6,235 nucleotides of DNA from Paracoccus sp. (in: a-proteobacteria) (GCA_031178645.1 JAPSIP010000086.1:1-6235); one strand, 5' to 3'; shown: positions 1-6,235, counted from the stretch's first letter. Program-made: numbers and translations. Notes: generated by a model from the letters alone, not told the origin.

Positions 1-782
1 TGGTTGCGAAGGCCGCGCGGATCGTTACCCCCTACATTGCAGACGCTTACGGCAAGTCGAGTCGCAGCACGGCCGGCTTTGCGCCAGCTCAAAGGCTATG
101 TGGGCCGAGTGCGGCGTGATCTGCGCCGCCATTTGCAGGACATCCCCGAAGGTCCGCTGCGCCAAAAGGTGCTGGAGGCGCTCTGGTCGGTCGGTCGCCT
201 GCTCGAGCAAACACCGAAGAGCAAGAACAAGATCTATTCCCTGCAAGACCCTGAGGTGGATTGCATTTCCAAGGGCAAGGCGCGCATCCGCTATAAGTTC
301 GGCACCAAGGTCAGTCTCGCCACCACTCTCGACGGCGGTTTCGTTGTCGGGGCCCGGAGCTTTCCTGGGAACCCATACGACGGTCATACCCTGGCGCCCG
401 CACTGGAGCAGGTTGCCATCCTGACCGAGCAGGTGCCGGATCTCGCCGTGGTCGACCGCGGCTATCGCGGCCATGGCGTGAAGACCACCAAGGTCCTGAT
501 CAGCGGCACGAAACGCGGCATCACCCCGCTATGGGCGCGGCTCCTCAGGCGACGAAGCGCCATCGAACCTGAGATCGGGCCTATGAAGAGTGACGGTCGC
601 CTGGCCAGATGCTCGCTGAAGGCCGCATTGGCGATGCGGTCTTCGCCGTCCTCTGCGCCTGCGGTCACAATATCCGCAAGATCTTGGCCCACCTCAGGGC
701 ATTTTTGTTTCTATTGCTTCCCCTGATTGTGGCGATCATCTGGCGCGAAAGGACCCTTCACAGGAAAGTATTAGCCGCCTGA
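1..782 (+). mobile_element. Remnant of an IS5-family insertion sequence
   Basis: The stretch is occupied by a transposase-like coding region related to the IS5 family, in the group whose transposases carry the conserved KIY-L-EV(D/E)CISKGKAR and GNPYDGHTL segments; both are visible here. The left end lies outside the window. I could not identify a right terminal inverted repeat or a target duplication between the transposase end (780-782) and the end of phoB (842), so the element boundary is unknown. The element is read towards phoB, tail to tail with the phosphate operon. The transposase is frameshifted, so the copy is probably inactive unless another copy supplies the enzyme. Confidence 0.75.
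1..782 (+). pseudogene. IS5-family transposase, frameshifted and 5' incomplete
   Basis: This is a DDE-type transposase that would cut and join the ends of its IS. From about position 73 the main frame gives family-like sequence starting at ALRQLKGYVGR, then CISKGKAR and GNPYDGHTL. AVVDRGYRG follows, with the probable second catalytic Asp at 454-456, then RRRSAIEPEIG with the catalytic Glu at 565-567 and Lys at 586-588. The main frame stops at 724-726 with a tail unlike the family. The expected C-terminus (GDAVFAVLCACGHNIRKIL) lies in another frame from 621 to the stop at 780-782, so one base appears to be lost near 621. The first catalytic Asp is not seen and would lie upstream. The motif normally read GHMK is GPMK here, another sign of decay. 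Bases 1-72 do not align clearly in any single frame. IS5-family membership is judged from remembered motifs. Confidence 0.8.
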
Positions 783-841
783 CACGGTTGTTCAGAGCCG
801 ACTAACGAGGTTCTGGACTTCCTTCGGAGCGAGGCCCAGGC
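783..841. other. Spacer between IS remnant and phoB; no clear terminator
   Basis: These 59 bases separate the stop of the transposase remnant from the stop of phoB, two convergent reading directions. The only fold I see is a 4-bp stem (AGGC/GCCT, 832-843) reaching into the phoB stop codon. It is too short to count as an intrinsic terminator, and no T-run follows on either strand. The right end of the IS should lie somewhere here or just before, but I cannot place it. How transcription of the phosphate operon ends is not shown by the sequence. Confidence 0.5.
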
Positions 842-1531
842 CTAGCCCAGCGAATATCCCGTTCCGCGCACCGTGCGGATCGGATCGGTGCCGCCGTTCT
901 GCATCAGCGCCTTGCGCAAGCGGCCAACATGAACGTCGATTGTGCGGGTATCGACATAAATGTCGCGCCCCCAGACCCGATCCAGCAACTGTTCGCGCGT
1001 CCAGACCCGGCCCGGCCTTTCCATCAATGTGGAAAACAGCCGAAATTCGGTCGGCCCCAGATGCAAGGCCTGGCCCGCTCGGAAAACGCGGTGTTCGGCG
1101 GCGTCCAGGATAATGTCGGCGAAGGACAGCCGCTCGCCCATGCTGGCGGGCCGCGTGCGCCGCAGTTGCGTGCGCAGGCGAGCCATCAGTTCCACCACGG
1201 AATAGGGCTTCACGACATAATCGTCGGCCCCTGTTTCCAGGCCGCGCACCCGGTCAGTTTCCTCGCTGCGCGCGGACAGCATGATGATCGGGATGCCGCG
1301 CGTTGCGGGATCGGCCTTGACCTGGCGGCAGACCTCGATCCCCGACACCTTGGGCAGCATCCAGTCCAGCACCATCAGGTCGGGCTGTTCTTCCTGGACC
1401 AGCAGCAGCGCGTCCTCGCCGTTGTCGGCGACGACGACCGCAAAGCCCTCGGCTTCCAGGTTGTATTGCAGGACTTCGCGCTGCGCGCCTTCGTCCTCGA
1501 CCACCAGAACGCAGGGGGCTTGCCGCGTCAT
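842..1531 (-). CDS. phoB: Phosphate regulon response regulator PhoB
   Basis: PhoB is the cytoplasmic DNA-binding regulator that, once phosphorylated by PhoR under phosphate limitation, binds Pho boxes and activates phosphate genes, normally including pst. The 229-residue length matches the family. Residues 7-120 form the receiver: acidic pocket Glu12-Asp13, phospho-acceptor Asp56 in LDWMLP, Ser86 at the conserved Ser/Thr position, Lys108 in VVKPY. The segment DRVRGLETGADDY is nearly identical to E. coli PhoB. The C-terminal half is an OmpR/PhoB winged helix, with RTIDVHVGRLRKAL as recognition helix region and the closing VRGTGYSL wing. The ATG lies 2 nt after the phoU stop, with AGGGGG 7 nt upstream inside phoU, so phoB is co-transcribed and probably translationally coupled. 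It is the last gene of the operon. The sensor kinase gene is not adjacent within the window. Assignment to PhoB rather than another OmpR-type regulator rests on both sequence and context. Confidence 0.96.
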   Translation of the reverse strand: MTRQAPCVLVVEDEGAQREVLQYNLEAEGFAVVVADNGEDALLLVQEEQPDLMVLDWMLPKVSGIEVCRQVKADPATRGIPIIMLSARSEETDRVRGLETGADDYVVKPYSVVELMARLRTQLRRTRPASMGERLSFADIILDAAEHRVFRAGQALHLGPTEFRLFSTLMERPGRVWTREQLLDRVWGRDIYVDTRTIDVHVGRLRKALMQNGGTDPIRTVRGTGYSLG

Positions 1532-1533
1532 GG

Positions 1534-2259
1534 TCAGCCCCCTGCCGCCTGGTCCGAAACCATGCCCGGCACGCTGTTGTCCTTGGGGCGGCTGTCGTCA
1601 GGCAATTCGCCCGTGACCAGATAGATCACCTGTTCGGCAATGGCGGTCGCCAGATCGCCCATGCGTTCGACGTTCTTGGCGATGAAATGCAGGTGCATGC
1701 AGGCGGTGATGTTGCGCGGATCTTCCATCATGTGGGTCAGGAATTCGCGGAACAGGGCATTGTACATCTGGTCCACCTCCAGGTCGCGCTGCCGCACGTC
1801 CTCGGCCAGCCCGGCGTCGCGGCGGATATAGCTGTCAAGCGCGTCCTGAACCATCTTGCCGACGGCGGTGCTCATCCGGCGCAGGGCCAGGCCCGCCCCG
1901 TCGATGGGCGGCATCTGCGACAGGACATGGGTGCGCTTGGCCATGTTCTTGGCGTAGTCGCCCACCCGTTCCAGCGAATGGGCGATCTTCATCACCGCCA
2001 GAACCATGCGCAGGTCGGTGGCCGTGGGCGCGCGCAGGGCGATCAGCCGGGCGGCATCCTCGTTCAACTGCACCTCCAGGGCGTCGATGGCCTTGTCGCG
2101 GCGGCGGACCTGTTCGGCCAGTTCCTCGTCACGGGTTTCCAGGGCCGTAGCGGCGTCTTGGATTGCGGCCTCGACCATGCCGCCCATCTTGACGGCAAGG
2201 GCCTGGATCGTTTCCAGGTCGCGGTCGAAGGCCGACGAGATATGCTTTTCGCGGTTCAT
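1534..2259 (-). CDS. phoU: Phosphate signalling protein PhoU
   Basis: PhoU is a cytoplasmic or membrane-peripheral helical protein that connects the state of the Pst transporter to the PhoR-PhoB pair and damps the Pho response when phosphate is plentiful. It also limits excess phosphate uptake. Its 241 residues equal the length of E. coli PhoU. The protein is a tandem repeat of two three-helix units, each with the family's metal-binding motif: ERVGDYAKN at about 97-105 and ERMGDLATA at about 198-206. The opening segment (HISSAFDRDLETI) also matches the family. It starts 21 nt after pstB with GAAGGG 8 nt before the ATG, and is followed after 2 nt by phoB. It should therefore be made with the transporter it monitors. 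Nothing is missing or broken. Confidence 0.96.
   Translation of the reverse strand: MNREKHISSAFDRDLETIQALAVKMGGMVEAAIQDAATALETRDEELAEQVRRRDKAIDALEVQLNEDAARLIALRAPTATDLRMVLAVMKIAHSLERVGDYAKNMAKRTHVLSQMPPIDGAGLALRRMSTAVGKMVQDALDSYIRRDAGLAEDVRQRDLEVDQMYNALFREFLTHMMEDPRNITACMHLHFIAKNVERMGDLATAIAEQVIYLVTGELPDDSRPKDNSVPGMVSDQAAGG
1538..1543 (-). promoter_or_regulatory. Ribosome binding site of phoB, inside phoU
   Basis: On the minus strand AGGGGG stands 6-7 nt before the phoB ATG and overlaps the last codons of phoU. It supports the chosen phoB start and suggests that ribosomes finishing phoU can re-initiate on phoB. Confidence 0.7.
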
Positions 2260-2280
2260 GTGTCCTGCCCTTCTGTTGCC

Positions 2281-3081
2281 TCAGCCGATCCGGCCCGAGA
2301 TATAGGCCTCGGTCCGGCTGTCCTGCGGCTTGGTGAAGATGTCGTCCGTGTCGCCATATTCGACCAGGTTGCCCAGGTGGAAAAAGGCCGTCTTCTGGCT
2401 GACGCGCGCGGCCTGCTGCATCGAATGGGTCACGATCACGACCGAGAATCGGGTGCGCAACTCCTCGATCAGTTCCTCGACCTGGGCGGTGGCGATGGGA
2501 TCAAGCGCGGAACAGGGTTCGTCCATCAGCAGGACCTCGGGCGATGTGGCCACCGCGCGGGCGATGCACAACCGTTGCTGCTGGCCGCCCGACAGGCCGG
2601 TGCCGGGTTCGGACAGACGGTCCTTGACCTCGTTCCACAAGGCGGCGCCGCGCAGGGCCTTTTCCACAACATCGTCCAGTTCCGCGCGGTTGCGGGCCAG
2701 GCCATGGATGCGGGGGCCATAGGCCACGTTGTCATAGATCGACTTGGGGAACGGGTTCGGCTTCTGGAAGACCATGCCGACCTTGGCGCGCAACTGCACC
2801 GGATCGACGCGGCGGTCATAGACATCCTCGCCGTCCAGCAGGATCTCTCCCTCGACGCGGGCGATGGGGATGGTGTCGTTCATGCGGTTGATGCAGCGCA
2901 GGAAGGTGGACTTGCCGCAGCCCGACGGGCCGATGAAGGCGGTCACGGTCTTATCGAGGATGTCCACGTCGACATCCTTCAGCGCCTGCTTGTCGCCATA
3001 AAAGACCTGCACCTTGCGGGCCTGGATCTTGATGTCCTTGGGGGTCACGGCATTCTCCACGCGGTGGCTCGTGTCGTACAT
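2281..3081 (-). CDS. pstB: Phosphate ABC transporter ATP-binding protein PstB
   Basis: PstB is the cytoplasmic ATPase that, as a dimer, powers phosphate import through PstC-PstA. All ABC motifs are intact in its 266 residues: Walker [10 protein letters not shown] at 51-59, Q-loop Gln106 in [11 protein letters not shown], signature LSGGQ at 163-167, Walker B VLLMDEP at 183-189 with catalytic Glu188, D-loop SALD at 191-194, and H-loop His219. The segments [10 protein letters not shown] and FQKPNPFP are characteristic of PstB among ABC ATPases. The ATG is preceded by AAGGAG 5 nt upstream, which supports this start. A short extra N-terminal leader (about residues 1-15) precedes the usual beginning of the domain. 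It lies 18 nt after pstA and 21 nt before phoU. Confidence 0.98.
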   Translation of the reverse strand: MYDTSHRVENAVTPKDIKIQARKVQVFYGDKQALKDVDVDILDKTVTAFIGPSGCGKSTFLRCINRMNDTIPIARVEGEILLDGEDVYDRRVDPVQLRAKVGMVFQKPNPFPKSIYDNVAYGPRIHGLARNRAELDDVVEKALRGAALWNEVKDRLSEPGTGLSGGQQQRLCIARAVATSPEVLLMDEPCSALDPIATAQVEELIEELRTRFSVVIVTHSMQQAARVSQKTAFFHLGNLVEYGDTDDIFTKPQDSRTEAYISGRIG

Positions 3082-3086
3082 ATTGG

Positions 3087-3092
3087 CTCCTT
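3087..3092 (-). promoter_or_regulatory. Ribosome binding site of pstB
   Basis: The minus strand reads AAGGAG with 5 nt to the ATG at 3079-3081. This is the strongest Shine-Dalgarno sequence in the window and fixes the pstB start in the 18-nt gap after pstA. Confidence 0.8.
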
Positions 3093-3099
3093 GTGGCGA

Positions 3100-4458
3100 T
3101 TACCAACGGCGTTCAAACTTGCGGCGCAACCAGATGGCCAGCACGTTCATGCACAGCAGAAAGACCAGCAGCACGATGATCGCTCCGGATGCCCGTTCGA
3201 TAAAGGCCGGGTCCGACCGCTGCGTCCAGTTATAGACCTGCACCGGCAGGGCCGAGGCCGGATCCATCAGCCCGCCCGGCAGCCCGTCGGGAAAGTTCCT
3301 GACAAAGGCCACCATGCCGATCAGCAGCAGGGGCGCAGTTTCGCCCAGGGCCTGGGCAAGACCGATGATCGTGCCGGTCAGGATGCCGGGCATGGCCAGG
3401 GGCAGGACGTGGTGGAACACCGACTGCATCTTGGACGCACCCACTCCAAGCGCCGCGTCGCGGATCGAGGGCGGCACCGCCTTCAGCGCCGCGCGGGTCG
3501 AAATGATGATCGTGGGCAGCGTCATCAGGGTCAGGACCAGCCCGCCCACAATGGGCGCCGATTGCGGCAGGCCCGCGAAATTGATGAAGGCCGCCAGCCC
3601 CAGGATCCCGAAAACGATCGACGGCACCGCCGCCAGGTTCGAGATGTTGACCTCGATGATGTCGGTGATGCGGTTCTGGGGGGCGAACTCCTCCAGGTAG
3701 ATGCTGGCCGCGACCCCGATGGGCACGGCAAGGACCAGCACCACCAGCATCATGTAGAGCGACCCCAGGATCGCCACGCCTACGCCTGCGGCTTCCGGCC
3801 GCTGGTCCGAGGCATCGGCGTTGGTCAGGAAGTTCCAGTTGAAGCGGGTCACGATCTCGCCCCGGTTGGCCAGTTCCTGCGCCAGTTGCAACTGCTGGGG
3901 CGAGGTGTTGCTGTCGCGGGCAGCGCTTTCCATGGTCACGCGGCCCTTGAAGAAACCGTCGATGCGACCCCCCGTCAGCACGTCGAATTCGACGGTCTGG
4001 CCGATCAGTTCGGGATCGGCCAGCACGCGGTCGCGGACCTGCGCCGATGCTTCCTTCGAGATCAGGTTGTCGATGTCATCCTCGCTCAGCCCCTCGATCT
4101 GGATGTTGTGGCGCGCGACCGTGGCCTCGACCGCCGCGTCCAGCACGCGGCCATAGGACACGGTCAGCACCTTGGCCATTTCCGCCGGATCGCGGTTGCC
4201 CTTGGGGTCCAGCACAGCGGCGTCAAGCGTCACGGGGATGTTCAGATAGGTTTGGCGGAACGCGCCCGACCCGGCGCTCAGGATCGTCGTCAGCAGCACC
4301 ACAAGCGCGATCATCGAAATGGCGATAGCGATTACGCCATACAGGCGAAAGCGCTTCTCGGCGGCATTGCGGGCCTTGGTGCGCGCATCCTGTTGCAGCA
4401 AAGAGCCGGGCTTGCGGTCGGGGACATCGACCGGGCGGGACAGCGGAATATCGGTCAT
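3100..4458 (-). CDS. pstA: Phosphate ABC transporter permease PstA, with long periplasmic insertion
   Basis: PstA is one of the two inner-membrane subunits that form the phosphate channel with PstC. At 452 residues it is far longer than E. coli PstA (about 296). Residues 1-40 are a charged cytoplasmic tail and 41-63 a first membrane segment. About 64-225 form a soluble, mainly helical region, predicted to be periplasmic. From about 226 to the end is the permease domain with further membrane helices. The EAA-type loop that contacts PstB lies around 328-360 (SIRDAALGVGASKM, then VLPLAMPGIL). The extra region resembles the domain Pfam calls DUF3333 in alphaproteobacterial PstA, identified from memory. 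The ATG overlaps the pstC stop in ATGA, and I see no good Shine-Dalgarno before it, so translation probably depends on coupling to pstC. No damage is visible. Confidence 0.95.
   Translation of the reverse strand: MTDIPLSRPVDVPDRKPGSLLQQDARTKARNAAEKRFRLYGVIAIAISMIALVVLLTTILSAGSGAFRQTYLNIPVTLDAAVLDPKGNRDPAEMAKVLTVSYGRVLDAAVEATVARHNIQIEGLSEDDIDNLISKEASAQVRDRVLADPELIGQTVEFDVLTGGRIDGFFKGRVTMESAARDSNTSPQQLQLAQELANRGEIVTRFNWNFLTNADASDQRPEAAGVGVAILGSLYMMLVVLVLAVPIGVAASIYLEEFAPQNRITDIIEVNISNLAAVPSIVFGILGLAAFINFAGLPQSAPIVGGLVLTLMTLPTIIISTRAALKAVPPSIRDAALGVGASKMQSVFHHVLPLAMPGILTGTIIGLAQALGETAPLLLIGMVAFVRNFPDGLPGGLMDPASALPVQVYNWTQRSDPAFIERASGAIIVLLVFLLCMNVLAIWLRRKFERRW
4455..4458 (-). other. ATGA start-stop overlap of pstC and pstA
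   Basis: On the minus strand the pstA ATG (4458-4456) and the pstC TGA (4457-4455) share bases. The 20 bases upstream contain no purine-rich ribosome site. Termination-reinitiation is the likely mode, which would keep the two channel subunits near equal amounts. Confidence 0.75.
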
Positions 4459-5660
4459 TCGTATTGCTCGCGATATTTGCGCACGATGATCAGCGCGACC
4501 ACATTGAGGGCCAGGGTAATGACGAACAGCGTCAGCCCCAGGGCGAATGCCACCAGCGTCTCGGGCGAGTTGAAGTCGCTGTCGCCGGTCAGCTGGCTGA
4601 CGATCTTGACGGTGATGGTGGTCATCGCCTCCAGCGGGTTCAGGCTCATCTGGGCTGCCGCGCCTGCGCCCAGGACAACGATCATGGTCTCACCGATGGC
4701 GCGGCTGGCGGCCAGCAGGACGGCGCCGACGATGCCCGGAAGGGCTGCGGGCAGCACCACCTGGCGCACGGTTTCCGAAGGCGTCGATCCCAGCCCAAGC
4801 GCCCCGTCGCGCAGGGATTGCGGCACGGCGTTGATGATGTCGTCGGACAGCGAACTGACGAACGGGATCAGCATGATCCCCATCACCAGGCCAGCCGTCA
4901 GGACCGAGGTTCCCGAATTGCCCAAGCCCAGCGGTTGCGCAAAGTAATCGCGCAGCAGCGGCCCGACGGTGATCAGCGCGAACAGGCCGTAGACGATGGT
5001 GGGAATCCCGGCCAGAACCTCGATGGCCGGTTTGACGAAACCGCGCACCCGGCGGGAGGCGTATTCCGACATATAGACCGCAGCGAACAGCCCGATGGGG
5101 ACTGCCACCAGCAAGGCGATGGCCGACACATACATCGTGCCCCACAGCAGCGGCACGATCCCCAGACGGGAATTGCCCTGGAAGCGCGGCGTCCATTCGG
5201 TGCCGAAGAAAAAGGCCTTCCAGTCGTAAAGCTGGAAGAAATGCCCGGTCTCGAAGACCAGGGACAGCACGATCCCGGCGGTGGTCACGATGGCGATCAG
5301 CGAACTCAGCATCAGAAGGCCCAGGACCATCCGCTCGACCACGTTGCGGGCCTGGTATTCCTGGCCGATCCGCATCACGCCCACGCCCAGCCCCAGCACG
5401 GCGGCGATCAGGGCGATGGTCCCGGCGACCAGACCGGATTCGGGCGTTACCACACCCGTCAGGCGCAGGACCGAGGCAAGGCCCAGCACCGCCAGGGCAG
5501 GCAACAGCGCGGCCAGCGCGACGCTAGTGCCGTGATAGGTCGGGCGGCTGTGCAGCTTGCGCACATCCGGTCCCGCAGTCGCAAAGGCGCGGCTGCGGCC
5601 GACGATGTAACCGGCGGCGGCCAGCAGGAAACTTGCAAACAACGCCCATGACAGCGGCAT
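4455..5660 (-). CDS. pstC: Phosphate ABC transporter permease PstC
   Basis: PstC is the second channel-forming inner-membrane subunit of the phosphate importer. Its 401 residues exceed the 319 of E. coli PstC because of an N-terminal extension. That extension holds a membrane segment at about 3-22, a basic loop (RSRAFATAGPDVRKLHSRP), and two more membrane segments at about 46-68 and 76-96. The common permease core follows, with a membrane helix at about 111-135, an extracytoplasmic stretch at about 137-167 (DWKAFFFGTEWTP), and the remaining helices. The EAA-type loop is at about 280-310 (SLRDGALGLGSTPSE, then VVLPAALPGIVGA). The GIPTIVYGLFAL and ASRAIGETM segments are typical of PstC. AAAGGA stands 8 nt before the ATG. 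It follows pstS after 68 nt and overlaps pstA by 4 nt. The N-terminal part resembles the region often found in alphaproteobacterial PstC (PF12501, from memory) but seems short for it. Confidence 0.95.
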   Translation of the reverse strand: MPLSWALFASFLLAAAGYIVGRSRAFATAGPDVRKLHSRPTYHGTSVALAALLPALAVLGLASVLRLTGVVTPESGLVAGTIALIAAVLGLGVGVMRIGQEYQARNVVERMVLGLLMLSSLIAIVTTAGIVLSLVFETGHFFQLYDWKAFFFGTEWTPRFQGNSRLGIVPLLWGTMYVSAIALLVAVPIGLFAAVYMSEYASRRVRGFVKPAIEVLAGIPTIVYGLFALITVGPLLRDYFAQPLGLGNSGTSVLTAGLVMGIMLIPFVSSLSDDIINAVPQSLRDGALGLGSTPSETVRQVVLPAALPGIVGAVLLAASRAIGETMIVVLGAGAAAQMSLNPLEAMTTITVKIVSQLTGDSDFNSPETLVAFALGLTLFVITLALNVVALIIVRKYREQYE

Positions 5661-5668
5661 TCGGGCAA

Positions 5669-5683
5669 TCCTTTACGAAAAGG
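5669..5683 (-). promoter_or_regulatory. pstC ribosome binding site within a small hairpin
   Basis: On the minus strand AAAGGA (plus positions 5669-5674) lies 8 nt before the pstC ATG. Its AAAGG can pair with CCTTT just upstream (5679-5683) across a 4-nt loop, TCGT. The 5-bp stem would cover the ribosome site but is weak, with only two G-C pairs. The ribosome site itself is well supported; regulation by the hairpin is speculative. Confidence 0.5.
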
Positions 5684-5693
5684 CAACAAGGTT

Positions 5694-5720
5694 GGGGCGG
5701 CACGAATGCCGTGCCGCCCC
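5694..5720 (-). repeat. Perfect 11-bp inverted repeat between pstS and pstC
   Basis: The arms GGGGCGGCACG (5694-5704) and CGTGCCGCCCC (5710-5720) are exact complements around a 5-nt loop. They begin 8 nt past the pstS stop. In the pst transcript this forms a strong GC hairpin. No U-run follows directly; the first T-rich bases (CCTTTT) come about 10 nt later, so it is not a classical intrinsic terminator. Its place after the binding-protein gene and before the permease genes suggests a 3'-end stabiliser or partial attenuator that leaves more pstS mRNA than downstream mRNA. Such hairpins are known in binding-protein-dependent transport operons. The role here is inferred. Confidence 0.8.
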
Positions 5721-5728
5721 TGGATGCG

Positions 5729-6235
5729 TTATTGCATCGTCGTCTGGTTGGAGACGGCTTCCTGGGTTGCGGCCAGTTCCGGATCCGACACCAGGCCGTA
5801 CTCGGCCAGCGGGCCGTCAGGACCGGCGATCTCATCGGACACGAAGAATTCCAGGAATTCCTTCAGGCCCTGGATTTCGCCGATATGGGCTTTCTTCACA
5901 TAGAAGAACAGCGGGCGCGACACGGGGTATTCGCCGGATGCGATCGTCTCGGTCGAGGGCGCGACGCCGTTGATCGTGCCAACCTTCAGCTTGTCGGTGT
6001 TGTTTTCATAGAATGACAGGCCGAAGACGCCGATCCCGTTGGGCGAGCTCTCGATGCGGGCCAGGGTTTCGGTATAATCGCCGTCGATGTCCACGGCGCG
6101 ACCGTCGGTGCGCAGCGTCATGCAGGCTTCCTCGGCCGCGTCCTCGTCCATGCCCGATGCGACAAAGGCTTCCATGGCGCCCGATCCCTCGCAGCCGGCC
6201 AGGATCACCTTTTCCTCGAAGACTTCGCGGGTGCC
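5729..6235 (-). CDS. pstS: Phosphate-binding periplasmic protein PstS (C-terminal part)
   Basis: PstS captures phosphate in the periplasm and delivers it to PstC-PstA. Only the last 168 residues are present; the reading frame stays open to the window edge, so the signal peptide and N-terminal lobe lie to the right. The first visible residues, GTREVFEE, correspond to the end of the S-G-T phosphate-binding loop of the family. Further on are GDYTETLARIESSPNGIGVFG, then the cross-over strand region with SRPLFFYVKKAHI, and the end EYGLVSDPELAATQEAV, typical of alphaproteobacterial PstS. Two cysteines (visible residues 15 and 38) could form a disulfide in the periplasm. The gene is first in the visible operon and is followed by a strong hairpin before pstC. 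Its promoter is outside the window. Confidence 0.93.
   Translation of the reverse strand, partial: GTREVFEEKVILAGCEGSGAMEAFVASGMDEDAAEEACMTLRTDGRAVDIDGDYTETLARIESSPNGIGVFGLSFYENNTDKLKVGTINGVAPSTETIASGEYPVSRPLFFYVKKAHIGEIQGLKEFLEFFVSDEIAGPDGPLAEYGLVSDPELAATQEAVSNQTTMQ

Noticed and set aside
25..474. A 149-codon minus-strand open frame opposite the transposase
   Set aside because: The plus strand matches IS5-family motifs over the same bases; the minus frame shows no recognisable protein.
1271..1276. Ser86 instead of Thr at the conserved receiver position of PhoB
   Set aside because: Ser and Thr are both common and functional at this site in response regulators, so it is not an anomaly.
929..1624. 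A 231-codon plus-strand open frame opposite phoB
   Set aside because: It is a codon-register shadow of phoB, which has all receiver and winged-helix hallmarks.
2725..2740. Isolated TGTCAT-like half-sites resembling a Pho box
   Set aside because: Only a single half-site within a coding region is present, without the second direct repeat at 11-bp spacing. The functional box is expected upstream of pstS, outside the window.
1687..4947. A 1086-codon open frame on the plus strand, antisense to phoU, pstB, pstA and part of pstC
   Set aside because: It lies exactly codon-opposite phoU, pstB and pstA, which share one register. It stays open because the codons TTA, CTA and TCA are almost unused in these GC-rich genes. 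Its protein is rich in His, Gln, Arg, Asp and Gly with no recognisable domain, while the minus-strand genes are clear family members.
4464..5651. A 395-codon plus-strand open frame opposite pstC
   Set aside because: It is also in exact codon register with pstC and has the same His/Gln/Arg/Asp-rich shadow composition. There is no sign of a real gene.
5694..5720. Intrinsic terminator ending the operon after pstS
   Set aside because: The hairpin is strong but no U-run directly follows it, and pstC begins 34 nt further on with its own ribosome site. Complete termination here would cut the transporter operon.

Overview
This window carries most of a high-affinity phosphate uptake and regulation operon, read entirely on the minus strand. 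The order is pstS (3' half only) - pstC - pstA - pstB - phoU - phoB, from the right edge down to about position 842. To its left, on the plus strand and converging on phoB, lies a decayed IS5-type insertion sequence. The DNA is GC-rich with strong GC bias at third codon positions. PstA has a long extracytoplasmic N-terminal insertion and PstC has extra N-terminal membrane segments, both typical of alphaproteobacterial versions. With the pstSCAB-phoU-phoB order, this suggests an alphaproteobacterium, most likely Rhodobacterales and perhaps a Paracoccus relative. The placement rests on protein character and gene order recalled from memory, not on a search.

Layout. Positions 1-782 hold an IS5-family transposase remnant. 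It keeps the second catalytic Asp and the Glu/Lys region, but the frame breaks near position 621 and the N-terminus is unclear or missing. Positions 783-841 are a short spacer with no convincing terminator. Positions 842-1531 are phoB, 1534-2259 phoU, 2281-3081 pstB, 3100-4458 pstA, 4455-5660 pstC, and 5729-6235 the C-terminal half of pstS, which runs off the right edge.

The genes are tightly packed: pstC and pstA overlap by 4 bases, pstA-pstB are separated by 18 nt, pstB-phoU by 21 nt and phoU-phoB by 2 nt. The only larger gap, 68 nt between pstS and pstC, contains a perfect 11-bp inverted repeat. PstS captures phosphate in the periplasm, PstC and PstA form the membrane channel, and PstB drives transport with ATP. 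PhoU links transporter state to signalling and PhoB is the transcriptional output. The promoter and any Pho box for the operon would lie upstream of pstS, outside the window. The partner kinase gene phoR is not in the window.

I see no previously undescribed system here. The points most worth a second look are the pstS-pstC hairpin, the extended N-terminal parts of PstA and PstC, and the IS remnant ending 59 bp from the end of phoB.
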